From NCBI RefSeq assembly GCF_010183535.1, contig NC_071332.1, forward strand, positions 4,092,001 through 4,156,000: a stretch of DNA of 64,000 nt. The letters run 5' to 3'. The notes under the pieces are model-generated. The model was given only the letters and a program-made list of their open reading frames with translations. It made no database searches and was not told the DNA's origin. Positions 23,051 to 35,700 of this stretch are shown piece after piece. A program made the position numbers and the translations under genes. The DNA comes from Caenorhabditis remanei (Eukaryota > Nematoda > Chromadorea > Rhabditida > Rhabditidae). The first letter of the stretch is position 1; each line of letters opens with the position of its first letter.

Positions 23051-25043
23051 ACCTTCTCTTATCCGAAATCTTTACTATTAACAAACACCAGATTCTGTAT
23101 GTTTGTGTGTGTGTCGCCTATCCTACAGCCCTTCCTACTGGACCGATTTTCTTCGAAGTTGGACCAAAAGATCAGAAATTTCCCCCGCATGATGCCCGTT
23201 TTTTTCTTTTTTCAAAATACTCAAAGTGACGTCTTCTGAGCCAGAAACACTGATAAAGCATAGGGGAATGAAAAACGGAAAAATTGGCGTGTAACTGTCG
23301 GCCTTAGCGTCGTCATTTCTTTCCTTTCTTCGGCTTGCATTTTCTGTGTGCCGCGTGGTGATTGCCGGCGTGTCGCCGCGTCCGATCTGGCAAGTTATGC
23401 GTCGTTGACTACAGTTAGTTTTTAGTTCGATCGCGGGGCGATGAATCATTTTTTGAACTTTTTGATAGATTCGGAAAAAATAGAGATTTCCGAACGTGTT
23501 GTCTGTTACCAATGAGAAAAAATACGGGCCGCGTTCTAAAAAGGGATGACGTGAAAGATGTTTTGGTATTATTGGATAGTGGTAGTGTAGTCTTTTGGTT
23601 TTGGTATCATATGATTCAGAAAAGTAGAGGATTCCAACCACATTTTAAAAAGTATTAATAGCCAATCTGGCTTGCATTTCCCTTCTTCTTCTTACCACGG
23701 TTTTAGCCTACTTTTTCGTGTAAAATACAGTGAAAGTTGTGTGAAGTTCATACATGGGAACACATAAATCCCATTCTTTTGAACTGCTGATAACTATCAT
23801 TTTCCTATTTCTTTCATGGCTTTACTACCGTTCCTACCGACAATTTAGTGGATGATTATGGTGCTATTTCTCCTCTTTCCGGTGAAGGTGTGTTGGAGCA
23901 ATCGGATGGGAGATTGAAGCTCGGAGGAATTGATGAGATACAGGACATTCAACTCATGACACAAGCGTCGGTAGACTGCTATCCGGACTTGAGATTCCTC
24001 GGAATCCATAGCAAATGTTGTTGACCTATCGGCAGAAAGAGACGAGATGAATGTAGTAGGGATATCAGCTTGGATCAAGGGTGCCGTACGGCCCGCCGGG
24101 GCTTTCAGGGCCGTCAAGACCGCGTATTAAACAAATGGGCGGAATTTTTGCATATCGGCTAATCTTTTGGTCCTCTACAAGGCCGCCTGAAGAAACGAAA
24201 ATTTTCCATGGCTGGGGGCATAGATATAAAATCGCCCAACGGCCTTTTTGACAAGCTTGGCTCGGATTCAGATATGAGCGTAGAGTTTAAGAAAAAACGC
24301 ATAACCTCGCTTTAGAGAGAGAGAGAGATATCAACTTTTACTGAAAAATAAAGCTGCTGATTCAAAACCAACACCAAAAAATTGGAAGCAGCAGTGAAAA
24401 AGAGTCCTAAGATGATCTAGAAGGGCTTCAGTAGCTTCCCAGGCAGCTACCAGACGATCAGAAAAGCCCGATGATGTGACGGCGAGAAGAAAGAAGCTCT
24501 TTTCGGAGTAGCTACTACTGATGCGCAGCCTAATCTTCACTACACCAGAAGGGTGAATCAAATTTGTTCATATTGTGAGGGCTATACTCCAAATCTAAGT
24601 TCGAATTTCAAATGGCGAAGATCGGTGCGTTCAGGAACCCGTACTGTCAAGTTCGGCAACGTTGTAGTCAGCTGGATCAAACCCATGTGGGGATGGGAAA
24701 TATTTTTTCTTATATTCAAATATAGAAAAAAGAAGATTCGAAACGTGTCGTCCGTTTCCGGATTAATAACGATTTACTGTAACCTGGAAGGGTGGTGTTG
24801 AGAAGGAGGTTTGGTCGCCGTTAGGCGACGTGAACCGACTGGTCAATGCAAAAATGGTGGAAAAAAACATGAGAATTGTGCCAGAACACTCATTTTATAC
24901 ACCAATAATTGTATGTTTAGAACATGTGATTCTAGAAATTTTTTTTACATCTGAAACTACATAAAAATTCTTTCAGATACATATAATATCTGTACAAACA
25001 ACAAGAATGACGTTGGGCGGGGGGGATGATTGAAACCTATAAC

Positions 25044-25082
<39 letters not shown>

Positions 25083-25549
25083 GCTGGAAAAGTCACAATA
25101 ACATATAAATGAGAAAAATATAGCACTTGAGATGTACGATTACATAAATGAGAGATCGGTGCTCTTCACTAAAGTATTAGATTTCAATATATAAATATGA
25201 GAAGGGGTGAAAATTGAAAAAGAGGAAGAAAAAGTAAGCAATAAAGAGTGAAAAAAGTTTCAGAAGCAAAGCGTGACGAATTCTTAAAAAGTGTGGGAAT
25301 GTCGTGTGCCCGGAGGCGACTTGGGTCTTTGTCTAGGAATTTGAAAAAGAGTAAGAGAGAGTTGATGCAATTTCAGATGGGAAGAACACACTGCTAAATT
25401 TCAAAAGGTTCCCATTTCTTTGCTGATGTAAAAAAGTAACATCTGGATTTGAATCCTCCAGACTCCCTTGCAACATGAGAAAAATGAATTATTTATTGAA
25501 AAAGTGGATGTTTATTCAACCTTTGTTTCTTATTGCAACGATATATAAA
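23051..25549. other. Intergenic DNA; (AT)n microsatellite at 25046-25079
   Basis: The two longer open frames on the minus strand (23845-24117 and 24331-24561) show no recognisable domain; at most they are worn retroelement fragments. An (AT) dinucleotide run of about 17 units lies at 25046-25079. Otherwise nothing is recognised. Confidence 0.55.
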
Positions 25550-25690
25550 CAGGGGGAGACGCAGAGAAGCTAGAGTGTCTGACTTCTCTGCGTCTCCCCC
25601 TCCTCTCTGCTCGGAGACACCTGGGTTTGAAGTCCCGTATCTCAAAAGCGTAGAGCTATCAAACAGTTGTCAACTACAAAAATAATCTTC
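25550..25690. repeat. Short M1 MITE
   Basis: Reduced copy: core AGAGAAGCTAGAGTGTCTGA and right arm AACAGTTGTCAACTACAAAAA; the left arm is missing. Confidence 0.8.
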
Positions 25691-25721
25691 AGAAAATTTC
25701 ACACATTTTGATAGTTTATAA

Positions 25722-25858
25722 CAGAGTTGCGCGGAAGTGATTTTTTCAAATCCGGAAGTCGGAAGTCGGAAGTAAAATTTTGAAAACGGAAGTCGGAAGT
25801 CGGAAGTGGAAAAATTTCCGGAAGTCGGAAGTCAGAAGTCGGAATTCCGCGCAACTCT
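25722..25858. repeat. GGAAGTC satellite bracketed by AGAGTTGCGCGGAA / TTCCGCGCAACTCT
   Basis: Tandem GGAAGTC units (about 12, interrupted by AAAATTTTGAAAAC and AAAAATTTCC) lie between perfect 14-bp inverted termini at 25723-25736 and 25844-25857. It appears inserted within or beside M1 sequence (M1 arms resume at 25860). Confidence 0.88.
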
Positions 25859-25859
25859 G

Positions 25860-26022
25860 GTTTATAACTATTTGATAGCTCTTCACGCTTTTGAGATACG
25901 GGTCTCGAAAACTATCAGAGAGACACAGACAGATAGACACTCTCACTTCTCTGCGTTTCATCCCCTCTTTTTCTCAACTTCAACTTTGAAGCCCCGTATC
26001 TCAAAAGTGTGAAGAGATTTTG
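25860..26022. repeat. M1 MITE, small form
   Basis: TAACTATTTGATAGCTCTTC opens the copy and GTATCTCAAAAGTGTGAAGAG closes it, with core GAGACACAGACAGATAGACA. It is truncated at the right end by the next element. Confidence 0.8.
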
Positions 26023-26047
26023 AGATAGACACTCAATTGACTCAGCA

Positions 26048-26160
26048 CAGTTCTTACAACTGCGCTCCACCGAAGTACCCTTGAAAAATGTCTCTTTTTC
26101 TCTGATTCTCTCGAATTCGCTCACGATTTTCTTTGGTTTCGGTAGAGCGCGGTTGTAAGA
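26048..26160. repeat. MITE family M2 (ACAACTGCGCTCCACCGA termini)
   Basis: Left terminus ACAACTGCGCTCCACCGA (about 26056) and right terminus TCGGTAGAGCGCGGTTGT (about 26140) are inverted copies around a 65-bp centre with TTTTTCTCTGATTCTCTCGA. The same family occurs at 37728-37890. Confidence 0.85.
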
Positions 26161-26764
26161 AGTGTGCCGTGACGATAGCTTCTCTGCGTCCCCTCCCTCT
26201 TTTCCATATCAGATTATCCTCTGTGATCCAATAAATGTTACAAATTATTTTCCCTCCCCTTTATCATTCCGAACGATTGAACAAGCCCCCCTCTCATTTT
26301 CTCTATCCTCCGATCAAGGAAACTGGTCTCCCCCCACTATTCTGTAGACGTCGTCCGCGCGCGGCCCGACATGCGTTGTGTCACCGCGTAGTCACTCGTA
26401 ATCCGTACTTCTTCTCTCTTTCTTTTCTTTTTCTTCTTCTCTGATTCTCCCGGAAAGTTTTCGGGATATCGGGGGTAACGGTTTATTGATTGGAGAGGAG
26501 ATTTCTTGAGCTTCCTTTATTCGAAACTTTCTTCAATTTCAGAAAGTTTCTAGAAGTTTCTTCTCCGAATTAATGACTTCTCCGAATTAATGACTCATTA
26601 GGTTCAGCTTTTCTGTCTGTCATTATAAAACTTTCACTTTCTGCTTTACAACAAAATACAAAAAAACGCACGTCATTATGTTCTTTGTGGTGGTTTGTTC
26701 AGTTAAATAGCGCTAGTTATGCGATTCTTTATGGTTATGTCTAAACTTTTTGAAATTAAATTTC
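26161..26764. other. Intergenic DNA without a supported gene
   Basis: Contains a pyrimidine-rich stretch (26250-26330, 26400-26445) and a short direct duplication of CTTCTCCGAATTAATGACT near 26560-26600. No gene is recognised. Confidence 0.55.
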
Positions 26765-27200
26765 TTCTGTAGATCAAATCTAGATCTTTATTTTTGTAGT
26801 TGGAAATTTTCAGATAACTCTTCTAGGTCTTGAGATATGAGGGTGAGTTAGTAAGCGAAGTGGAGAAAATCAGGAGACACAGAGAAGCGAGTCTGTCTGA
26901 CTTCTCTGCGTCTCTCTCTCTCTCCCTTGTCTCGTAGGTGTTAGTCTTTAAAGGCGCATATCTCAAAACTGTGCAGAGATATCAAAAAGTTGTCAATTAC
27001 AAAAATATAGCTCTAAATCAGTATAATATTTTTGTAGTTAACGATTTTTTAATAGCTGTTCTAGGTTTTGAGATATGCGCCTTTAAAGTTCCGTAGCTCT
27101 AATTTCAGGGGCACATTCCTTCAAAGGAGCATATCTTGATAACTAAAAACGCTATCCAAAAAACTTCAACTATGAAAGTGTAGCCCTCAATATTCTCTAC
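26765..27200. repeat. One complete and one partial M1 MITE upstream of the ptr gene
   Basis: Copies at about 26765-27012 and 27020-27190. The second lacks the GAGA core. They end about 110 bp before the ptr start codon. Confidence 0.85.
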
Positions 27201-27307
27201 AAAACCTATATACTTTAAACCGCTTTACTCAACTTCAATAGCCGTATTCCATCCTCAAACTCCAGATTCCAGAATCCTTCCCCCACATCAGATGAGTTGA
27301 ACCAAAA

Positions 27308-30300
27308 ATGGGTTGGTTCGATGACAAAATCCATGAAGTTTTTTATGAAGTTGGAGTGAAAGTTCACAGAGTAAGTTTTTTAGTCTTTTTTCCAGATATT
27401 CATTTTCAAATTTTCCAGTTCCGCCACTACTTCCTACTCCTCTCTTTCGCCATCCTCACCTTCTGTTCATTTGGATTTCTTTGGTTTACAGAACAGGTAA
27501 GCTCCGCCCATTTTCCACTAATCAATGTATCTTTTCTAGACAACAAATGATCCACAATACGTGTTCTCCCCTGCAAACGCACCGTGGCGGTATGAAAGAG
27601 CAGTGCTCACCGAGCACTGGCCTCTGGACGAGGAGAAATTCTGGCCGGGAAAAAGTTATGACTTGCATGGATACGTAGATGTGATAGCGTCTGGAAAAGT
27701 GCATCCAGACTTTGGGAGACCCAATATTCTGAATATTCGATATTTGGATGAAGTGGCAAGGATTAATGATTATATCGTACATAATTTAACAGTGCCGGTG
27801 GATATCAATGGAAAACATTATGATGTGAGTGAACGTTGAGTTTGAAGAAGTGTCTTAGGGTGAAATAGGAGAAGAATGTGTGATAATTTTATATGAAAAG
27901 ATAGATAAGGATCTGATCTTTATTTTGTTAGTTGAAAAATGTTTGATAGCTATTCAAGATTTCGAGATACAGGGCTTTGAAGACAGCGATCTGATGAGGC
28001 GCTAGAGAAAAAAGGGAGGGAAACGAGAGTGTCAGACTTCTCTGCGCTCTTTCACTCGCTATCTAGCCTTGAGATTGTATCTTTTGGGAATGATTGATTT
28101 ATCTAGAGTATACAAATTTGAGAGACATAGAGAAACTAGAGTGTCTCGTTTCTCTGCGCTCTCTTCACTCCCCTTAATCTAACAAGCTAACTTTAAAGGC
28201 GCATAACTTGAAACCTATAAAAGCTATCAAAAAATTTTCAACTGCAAAAATATTGTACAGATTGCGAGCTTCATTTTTGTAATTGATAGCTTTTTGATAG
28301 CGCTTTTAGTTTATGAGATAAACCAGCAGAAAGATAGAGTCCTGAAAATCTATGGAGGAAGAGGCGCAGAGAAACTAGAGTGTCTGACTTCTCTGCGCTC
28401 TCTCACTGCCAAGCCGTGAACTTGAATACTTGAATACTGAGGAGTTAACACAGTCCAGTTCAGTTGTGAAGTGTGAGAGACGCAGAGAACACAGACAGTC
28501 TCGTTTCTCTGCCTCTCTTGCATCTATCAAGCTAACTTTAAAGGCCTATACCTTAAGACCTATGTAAGTTATCGAAAAATATTCAACTGCAAAATTATTT
28601 TACAGATTGTGAGCTTCATTTTACTAGTTGAAACTTTTTTGATAGCGCTACAAGATATCGAGATAAACGCATACTTCTTCCAGATCGCCTACACGGATCT
28701 CTGCATGCGCTACGACTGGGCGTGCTTCCTCAACGACCACATCACAATGCTAATGCCTAAAACTCGTTGGGGTAACTTCTCCGGTCCATTTGCCGAGTTT
28801 GCATCCGACATCATCAATACCCAAGTGAACATCACCTACCCAATCGGCTGGCGGGGAACTGAGCCAATTTATTTCGGCGCTCTAGTAGGTGCACCAAATT
28901 TGGTAGACGATGACGGCCACTTTGATTTCGCCACTGCCATCCGATTGACATATAATACAAGGGAAGGAAAAGTGGATGAGTATGGAATAGAGTGGCGGAG
29001 AAAACTAGCGAAATGGCTAACGGATAAGGAGAACCCGGTGTCAGAGCTCCTCGAGTTTGGAGTCAATCACAATATGACTCTCCCTGAAGGTCTTCAAGAT
29101 GTCGCAGACACCCTCGCCCCGAAATTCGTAGGCACCTGTGCTATTCTCTTCACATTCTCCTTCCTCGTGTCTGTAGTTTTACGGAGACATAGTGCCGGGC
29201 AAGTAATGATCGACTGGGTTAGAAGTAAGCCTATCGTCGCAGCCGCTGGTCTGATGACTCCAGTGATGGCTACTGTAACATCATTCGGGTTGATTCTATG
29301 GTGCGGTTGTCTTTATAATGCAATCGTCAATGTCTCTCCATTCCTGATTTTGTGCATTGGTATCGATGATTTATTCATCATGTCTGCAGAATGGCACAGG
29401 ACGAATCCAAAGGATTCAGCGGAGAAGAGAATCGGACACACGCTGTCAGAAGCAGCGGTGGCGATATCAATCACCTCTATCACGGATATAGTGAGTCATT
29501 TTTTCAGATCTGGGTTACTGTAGTTTTCGTGGTGGGGCCTCATGGTTATATTTTTCTGAAAGCTCTTGAAACGGTGATTTCAAAACTGTAAGTCTAATTG
29601 TCACAATGCCAAAACCGGCCAGGTTACGGTAGAAAACGTGACTTGCAGTTCTGGGTTACTGTAGTTTTCGTGGTGGGACCATCATGATTACACTTTTCTG
29701 AAAGCTCTTGAAACAGTGATTTCAAAACTGTAAGTTTTGTTGTCACAAAGGCAAAACCGGCCAAGTCACGGTCCTTTTTGTGGATTCAAGATTTTCGAAA
29801 GCTTCGAAAATCTTCAAAACCCTGTAACTTTCTCATTTTTCAAGTTATAAATTTGATTTCCGCCTCAAAATGTTCAGAATTTCCACTTCAAACTGACAGA
29901 GTTACGGTAGAGAACCTGACTTGCAGTTCTGGATTACTGTAGTTTTCGTGGTGGGACCCTCATGATTATACTTTTCTGAAAGCTCTTGAAACGGTGATTT
30001 TAAAACTGTAAGTTTTGTTGTCACAATGTCCAAATCGGCCGAAAAATTTCGAAACAATGTAACTTTCTCATTTTTCAAGCTATCGATTCGATTTCTGGCT
30101 CTAAATGTTCAGAATTTGACCAATTCCAGACCACCTTCGCTGTTGGATGCTACACAACGCTACCCGGTGTCCAAATGTTCTGTATGTACACGGCGGTCCA
30201 ATGTTTCTTCTGCTACGTCTATCAAATTATATTCCTTGGTCCAGTCCTGGCATACGCCGCCGAAATGGAGCAGAACGATCAGCATGCTCTGCTATTCCGG

Positions 30301-32500
30301 AAGGCGGTGGACCCGGAGAAGACGAATAGCAAATTGAAATTATGGTTGTTGTCAGGGTCGGTAAATCGGCAGGTGGTTAGGAAGCGAGTTAGTAAGAAGG
30401 TGACGCCGGTGGAGGAGGAGGGAAGCGAGAAGAAATCAAAGTTAGGAGAGATGGTGGCGAAGTTGGAGCATACTTTGGAGCAACATGATGAGGTACATAT
30501 TTCTTTATATAAATAGGATACCAAAATCTGTGAGGTTTTAGGACCCTGGACACAACGCTGAGGAGACATTAGTCAGTAAGATCTTCAGGGAGATCATTGG
30601 TCCGTTCATTTTGCAGAGGAGTACCCAGGTGAGTTAGGATTTGGAAATTTGGTTAACTGGGTAGATTGACTTTATTTTTGTAGTTGAAGTTATACGCCTT
30701 CAAAGTTACATTAGGGGGCAGAAAAGCTAGAGTTTTTAAAGGCGCATATCTCAGAAGGTGGTAGGAATGGCAAAAAATAGATAATTAAGAAAATGAAGCC
30801 CGATTTTCGTTTTTTTGAAGTTGGCGATTTTTCAATAGCTAGTCAGGGTTTTGAGATATGCGTCTTTGAATTCAACAGTCTTAAAAGGCTTGAGAAGACG
30901 TGACGCAGAGAAGTCAGACAGTATCGTTTCTCTGTGTCTCCTCTCCCTCAAGGCTATCTTCAAAGTCGCATATCTCAAAGCCTAGAAGAGCTATCGAAAA
31001 TTTACCAACTACAAAAATGTAGCCCGATTTTTGTACTACATTTTTGTAATTGACAGTTTTTTAATAGCTAGTCAGGGTTTTGAGATATGCGCCTTTAAAC
31101 TCAAGCGCCTTGAAAGACGGATGAAGGAGAGACTCCGAGAAGTCAGAGACTCTCGTTTCTCTGCTCCTCAAAGCCGAACTTTGCAGCCGTATAACTCGAA
31201 AGCGTGAAGATCTATCAAAAAGTTGTCAACTGGAAAAATAAAGCCCCTAATTCCAAAATTCCAGATCTGCGCTCTGCTCCTCTACCTTGTCTACATCTCC
31301 CTGGCTATCGGAGGCTGCTTGAACATCAAAGAAGGACTCGACCCGAAACTCCTTGTTCGTGAGAGTTTCTACCTCTCCAAATTCTACGAAATCATCGATG
31401 AAACCTTCTGGCGAGAAGGTCTCCAGATGCAAGTCGTCGTCAACAACCCACCGGATCTTTTCAACCCGGACACCCGAAAAGGGTTCGATGAGATGATGGC
31501 AGATTTCGAGGGCACCCAATATACAATGAATCCAAATGCCACAATGATTTGGCTCAGAGCTTATGAGACTCATCTGGAAACCGAAGTGCACGAGTTGAAC
31601 ATCCAGAAGCCAAATAGCTCGGAGGACTGGTACAGGCGGTGTCGGGACTGGTTGATAGTAGCCGGTGGGCGGAGACTATGGCAGATGGATATGGTTTGGG
31701 CGAACACAAGTTTCGAGGAGACACCGAAGATCACGGCGTTCCGATTCCAGCTGGGACTCCGTAACTACCGTACCCCCACCGATCACACGCATAGTTGTAA
31801 ACTGATGCGAGCGATAGCGGAGAAGCATTCGAAGTTCAATGTGACAACGTTCCATGAGTACTACCCGTTTGCGGATCAGTACTTGGAGTTGACACCTTCG
31901 CTATTTCAAAACATGTTTATGGATCTAGGAACCATCCTTCTCGTCTCAATGGTCATGATTCCTGAATGGCGTTGCGCCGTTGCTATCGTCCTATCGATCG
32001 CCAGTATCAATGTAGGCGTGTTGGGATTCATGTCCTTCTGGGGTGTCAATTTGGATAGTGTCTCCATTATCACAGTAATCATGTGCATTGGGTTCGCCGT
32101 CGACTTGAGTGCCCATATCGCGTACGCCTTCTCCCAAAGTTACGGTAACTCGCACACCAGAGCTGTCGCCGCTTTGGAGACACTCGGTTGGCCGGTCTTC
32201 CTTGGCGCTTCCTCGACTGTGCTCGGAATTTTGTTGCTGACACTGGTAGACTCGTATATCGTGCAAATCTTCTTTAAGACAGTGTTCCTTGTTATTAACT
32301 TCTCGATTTTGCACGGTCTTATATTCCTGCCCATTTTGTTGATGAAGTTTGTCAGTGGTGTGAGGGTAAGTTGGTTAATGATGGGCGGAATCCAAAATTT
32401 GAGAAAAAAAGATAATTAAAAAATAAAATTTCAGACTCGAGACGGAGAGGAGGACAATAAAAAGAACGCGCTGGAAATGGAGGCTCAAGTCGCTGCATGA
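27308..32500 (+). CDS. ptr-1: Patched-related (PTR) sterol-sensing-domain protein
   Basis: Eight exons, all phase 0: 27308..27370, 27419..27496, 27540..27824, 28684..29490, 30130..30492, 30542..30628, 31265..32365 and 32435..32500; 949 aa. The RND/Patched layout is clear. TM1 (FRHYFLLLSFAILTFCSFGF) is followed by a large N-glycosylated lumenal domain. A first TM bundle has the acidic GIDDLFIM motif near residue 368. A second lumenal domain starts after LLLYLVYISLAIGG, and a second TM bundle has CIGFAVDLSAH near residue 835. The tail is short and charged. PTR proteins act at membranes in nematode moulting and cuticle or sterol-related transport. The symbol rests on family match plus its place, tail to tail with spas-1, as I recall for C. 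elegans; other ptr paralogs are possible. Introns 3, 4 and 6 are swollen by repeats. A poly(A) signal AATAAA lies at 32575. Confidence 0.85.
27885..28650. repeat. Run of M1 MITEs and fragments in ptr intron 3
   Basis: At least three diverged copies in tandem (about 27885-28070 with a following core, 28265-28420 and a partial copy to 28650). They share CTAGAGTGTCTGACTTCTCT and TTTTTGATAGCGCT words. The last arm ends about 30 bp before the acceptor of exon 4. Confidence 0.8.
29505..30080. repeat. Tandem repeat of about 145 bp in ptr intron 4
   Basis: Units start GGGTTACTGTAGTTTTCGTG (29513, 29645) and GGATTACTGTAGTTTTCGTG (29932). Each continues through TTTTCTGAAAGCTCTTGAAA to AAACTGTAAGTTTTGTTGTC. 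The third is separated by a different spacer that is itself repeated (AACTTTCTCATTTTTCAAG near 29825 and 30060). Confidence 0.85.
30660..31250. repeat. Three M1 MITEs in ptr intron 6
   Basis: Diverged copies at about 30660-30800, 30810-31025 and 31030-31250, nearly filling the 636-bp intron. The final arm (ATCAAAAAGTTGTCAACTGG) ends just before the splice acceptor at 31264. Confidence 0.85.
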
Positions 32501-32794
32501 TCTATAACTCTTTTTTGAAAATTTGAATGATACGGGTATTTTTGAAATTAAATTATTGACTTCTGGTAATTAGAAATAAATTATTTTTAAATGATTTTTT
32601 TGCCGTTTTTGCGTCTGGAAGATCTAGAAAAGTTTCAGGTTTTAAGAAAAATAAACTTTTTCGATGCCATTTTGTATAGAATTTAAACAAAGATAACGAC
32701 TAGAAAGAGATCGTTGATAAGGGAAGTCTGGGGAACGAAATGATACAATAAAAGTAGGCAGTTTGTACAAAGAGGGCGAGGTAATGAGAACCCG

Positions 32795-35700
32795 TTAACA
32801 ACCGAAATTTCGTGAAAAATCCGATAGTTTTGACATGATTTTGTCGGAAGTGGACGGTCGGATCGTGCGGAGGGCTTGGTCGAAGTCGGAGGCCTGGAAG
32901 AAAAGGGATTTTTGTATTGTATGGGAAATGTTTGGCGAGCTGAAGACGTCAGGATTCTGAATACGTTTGGAATTTTGAGTAAGACGAAAATTTTGATTGA
33001 AATTAGGAAAAATTGTAAACTTTTAGCAAACAAAATGGATTCTGAATCCTCACGTCTTCTGTTTTCTTTCGGTTTTTGGAATGACTGGAAAGCTGAAGAC
33101 GTGAGGATTCTGAATCCGTTTTCAGATTTTGGATAGAAAAACCAAAAACCTGAAATTCTGACTAAAAATTGGAAAAATCCGAGTTCAAAAGAGTGGTTTT
33201 TGGAGAATCTGATATGAAAAGGACGCTGATGACGTGGGGAATCTGAATCCGTTTTCAGAATTTGGCTAGGAGCCAAACGTAATGAAATGGAGGGCTTCCA
33301 GACAACAATTTATGTAATTCGACTCAAATCATTCTTATTGTTAGATGAATTTCGAGAACGGATTCAGAATTCGCACATCTCCGGATTTCGATTCCTGACA
33401 GATTCTTTCAGAAAACAATGTTCAAATTGCTCGATTTTCAGTCAAAATTGCAGAATTTTTTCTCTAAAAACCTTGTATCTCGGCTCATTTTTCTCCAATT
33501 CAAAAATTTCAGGTAGATTCAGAATTCTGACGTCTCCAGGATTCAAGTCTTGTCCGATTTCCAAAAATCTATTATGCCTAGAACGCTGAAGAAGTGGGGA
33601 TTCTGAATCCATTTTCAGAATGTTTCTAGGAGCAACATTTCTAAGGTTTTGATTAAAAACCTATTAGTTTCGCTTCAAACCAATCGGATTCAGAATCTTG
33701 ACGTCTTCAGGCTCCAGAATTTTCAGCCGAAATTGAGATTTTTCAGAAAACGATATATGTTGCTCGATTTTCAGTCAAAATTGTAAATTTTTTCTCTCTA
33801 AAAACCTTGTATCTCGGTTCATTTTTCCTCGATTCAAAAATTTTGAACGGATTCTGAATTCTCACGTCTCCAGCCTTCTGCTCACGTCAGATTTTAAGAA
33901 TCTGTTATGGCTAGAAAGCTGAAGACGTGATGATTCTGAATCGATCTGTAATATTTGTCTAGGAAACCGAGATATGAAGCTGCATAGACACTTCTCGGCT
34001 CATTTTCCTCCGATTCAAAAAATTCAAACAGATTTAGAATCCTCTCGTCCTCACGTCTCCGGCTTTCAATTCCTGTCAGATTCTTTCAGAAAACAATGTT
34101 TACAATTCAAATTGCTCGATTTTCAGTCAAAATTGCAGAGTTTTAACTGTAAAACTCTGTATATGTCTAGGCGTTCCTCCGATTCAAATTTTTTAGATGG
34201 ATTCAGAATCCTGGCGTCTTCAATCTTCTAGTCATGTCCGATTTTCAAGAATCTGTTATGCTTAGAAAGCAGAAGACGTGGGATTTCTGAATCCGTTTTC
34301 AGAATGTTTCTAGAAGCAACATTTCTAAGTTTTTGATTAAAAACCTATAAGTTTCGCTTCAAACCAATCGGATTCAGAATCCTGACGCTTTCAGGCTCCA
34401 GAATTTTCAGCCAAAACTCACTCGAATTCTTCTCAATTTATCACCATCCGTCATCGACAACTTTGATCGATCTATCTCTCGAATCGGCGCCATCGCCGCC
34501 TCTTTGCACAACGCTACCAGATCCGAGTTGGAGAATCCGCTGGTGTTCGATGCCACGTATCTGAAAATGAATTTTTAGTTTTTTGGTTGAAAATTCCAGA
34601 TTTTCAGCTCCTACCGTATATCACTCGACGTCAATCCCTCCATCATATTATGCCTCTTCAACGTCTTCGTAATCAGCTCTCTTCTCGCCTCGTTATCCGG
34701 CAAATTCAGCATAATTCTCTTCGGGAATCGTCTCAAAACGGCGTCATCCAATTCATACGGGCGGTTTGTGGCGCCGATTACGAGAATTCGATCGTCCGGA
34801 GATGAGGTGGCACCATCGAATTGGATGAGAAACTCGGTTTTCATACGACGTGACACTTCGGCGTCTTTTTCCGAACGCTCGCAGAGAATCGAGTCGATTT
34901 CGTCTGAAAAATGAGAGAATTCATAGATTTTACACGATTTTTTGAGTTTTTTTGAGCTCTTTTTCATTTTTTCAAGAGATTTTCAGAAATTCAGGGTATC
35001 GGATGTAATCAGACGCGCAAATCACTAAAATTGCATGATTTTTGATCATTTTTGAACAAAAATCGATCATAAACCCCATTTTTCGAGAGATTTTCAGAAA
35101 TTTGGGGTGTCGGATGTAAAATCCCTGAAATTTGATCGAAATTCGATGAAAAATGTCTTTCAGCTCAGAATTCACTCATAAAAATGAAGTTTTGAACAGT
35201 GAGACGTCGATTCAGGGCACATTTTCGAAAATTCTAGACTTTTTCAGTCAAAACTCGTTTCAGAGACAGTTTTGCATGATTCACTCTTGATTTTCAGCAA
35301 AAATCACTCTGGAAGTCGCATAAAACATAATTTTTTGGATGTTTTTCATCAAAAGTTGCATTCAGAATCGAAAATTGATCAATTTCAGGACAGAAATCGC
35401 TTGGAAATTGATGTTTTAGAAACAATCTGACGAGATTAAGACTTTAGATTAGAAAATGTTAGAATTTTCAAAATTTTTCAGTCAAAGCATGTTTCAGAGT
35501 CAATTCTGCACAATATTCAGCAGATTTTCAGCAAAAATCGGCGTTTTGAATACATTTTAGTCTGAAAAACTATAATTTGCTTCAAAAACTCAAAAACTTT
35601 GAAAATCGCAGTTCCGAATGATAATTTTCGGATTTTCTGAAAATTTCAGCCAACATTTTTCAAAAGTCTCTGAAATCTTACGATATTTTGAGCATTTTCG

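Noticed and set aside
23845..24561. Two minus-strand frames of 76-90 codons as possible exons.
   Set aside because: No domain, no matching splice phases between them and no neighbouring exons; at best old retroelement debris.
28609..28683. Upstream extension of the ptr exon 4 reading frame with its own ATG.
   Set aside because: The extension lies in an M1 arm. The acceptor CTTCCAG at 28677-28683 and in-phase joining to exon 3 show that it is intron.
32683..33276. A 197-codon open frame on the minus strand overlapping the last spas-1 exon.
   Set aside because: It runs through the GATTCTGAATCC repeat block in a different frame from the spas-1 exon; the exon [15 protein letters not shown] explains the only conserved part.
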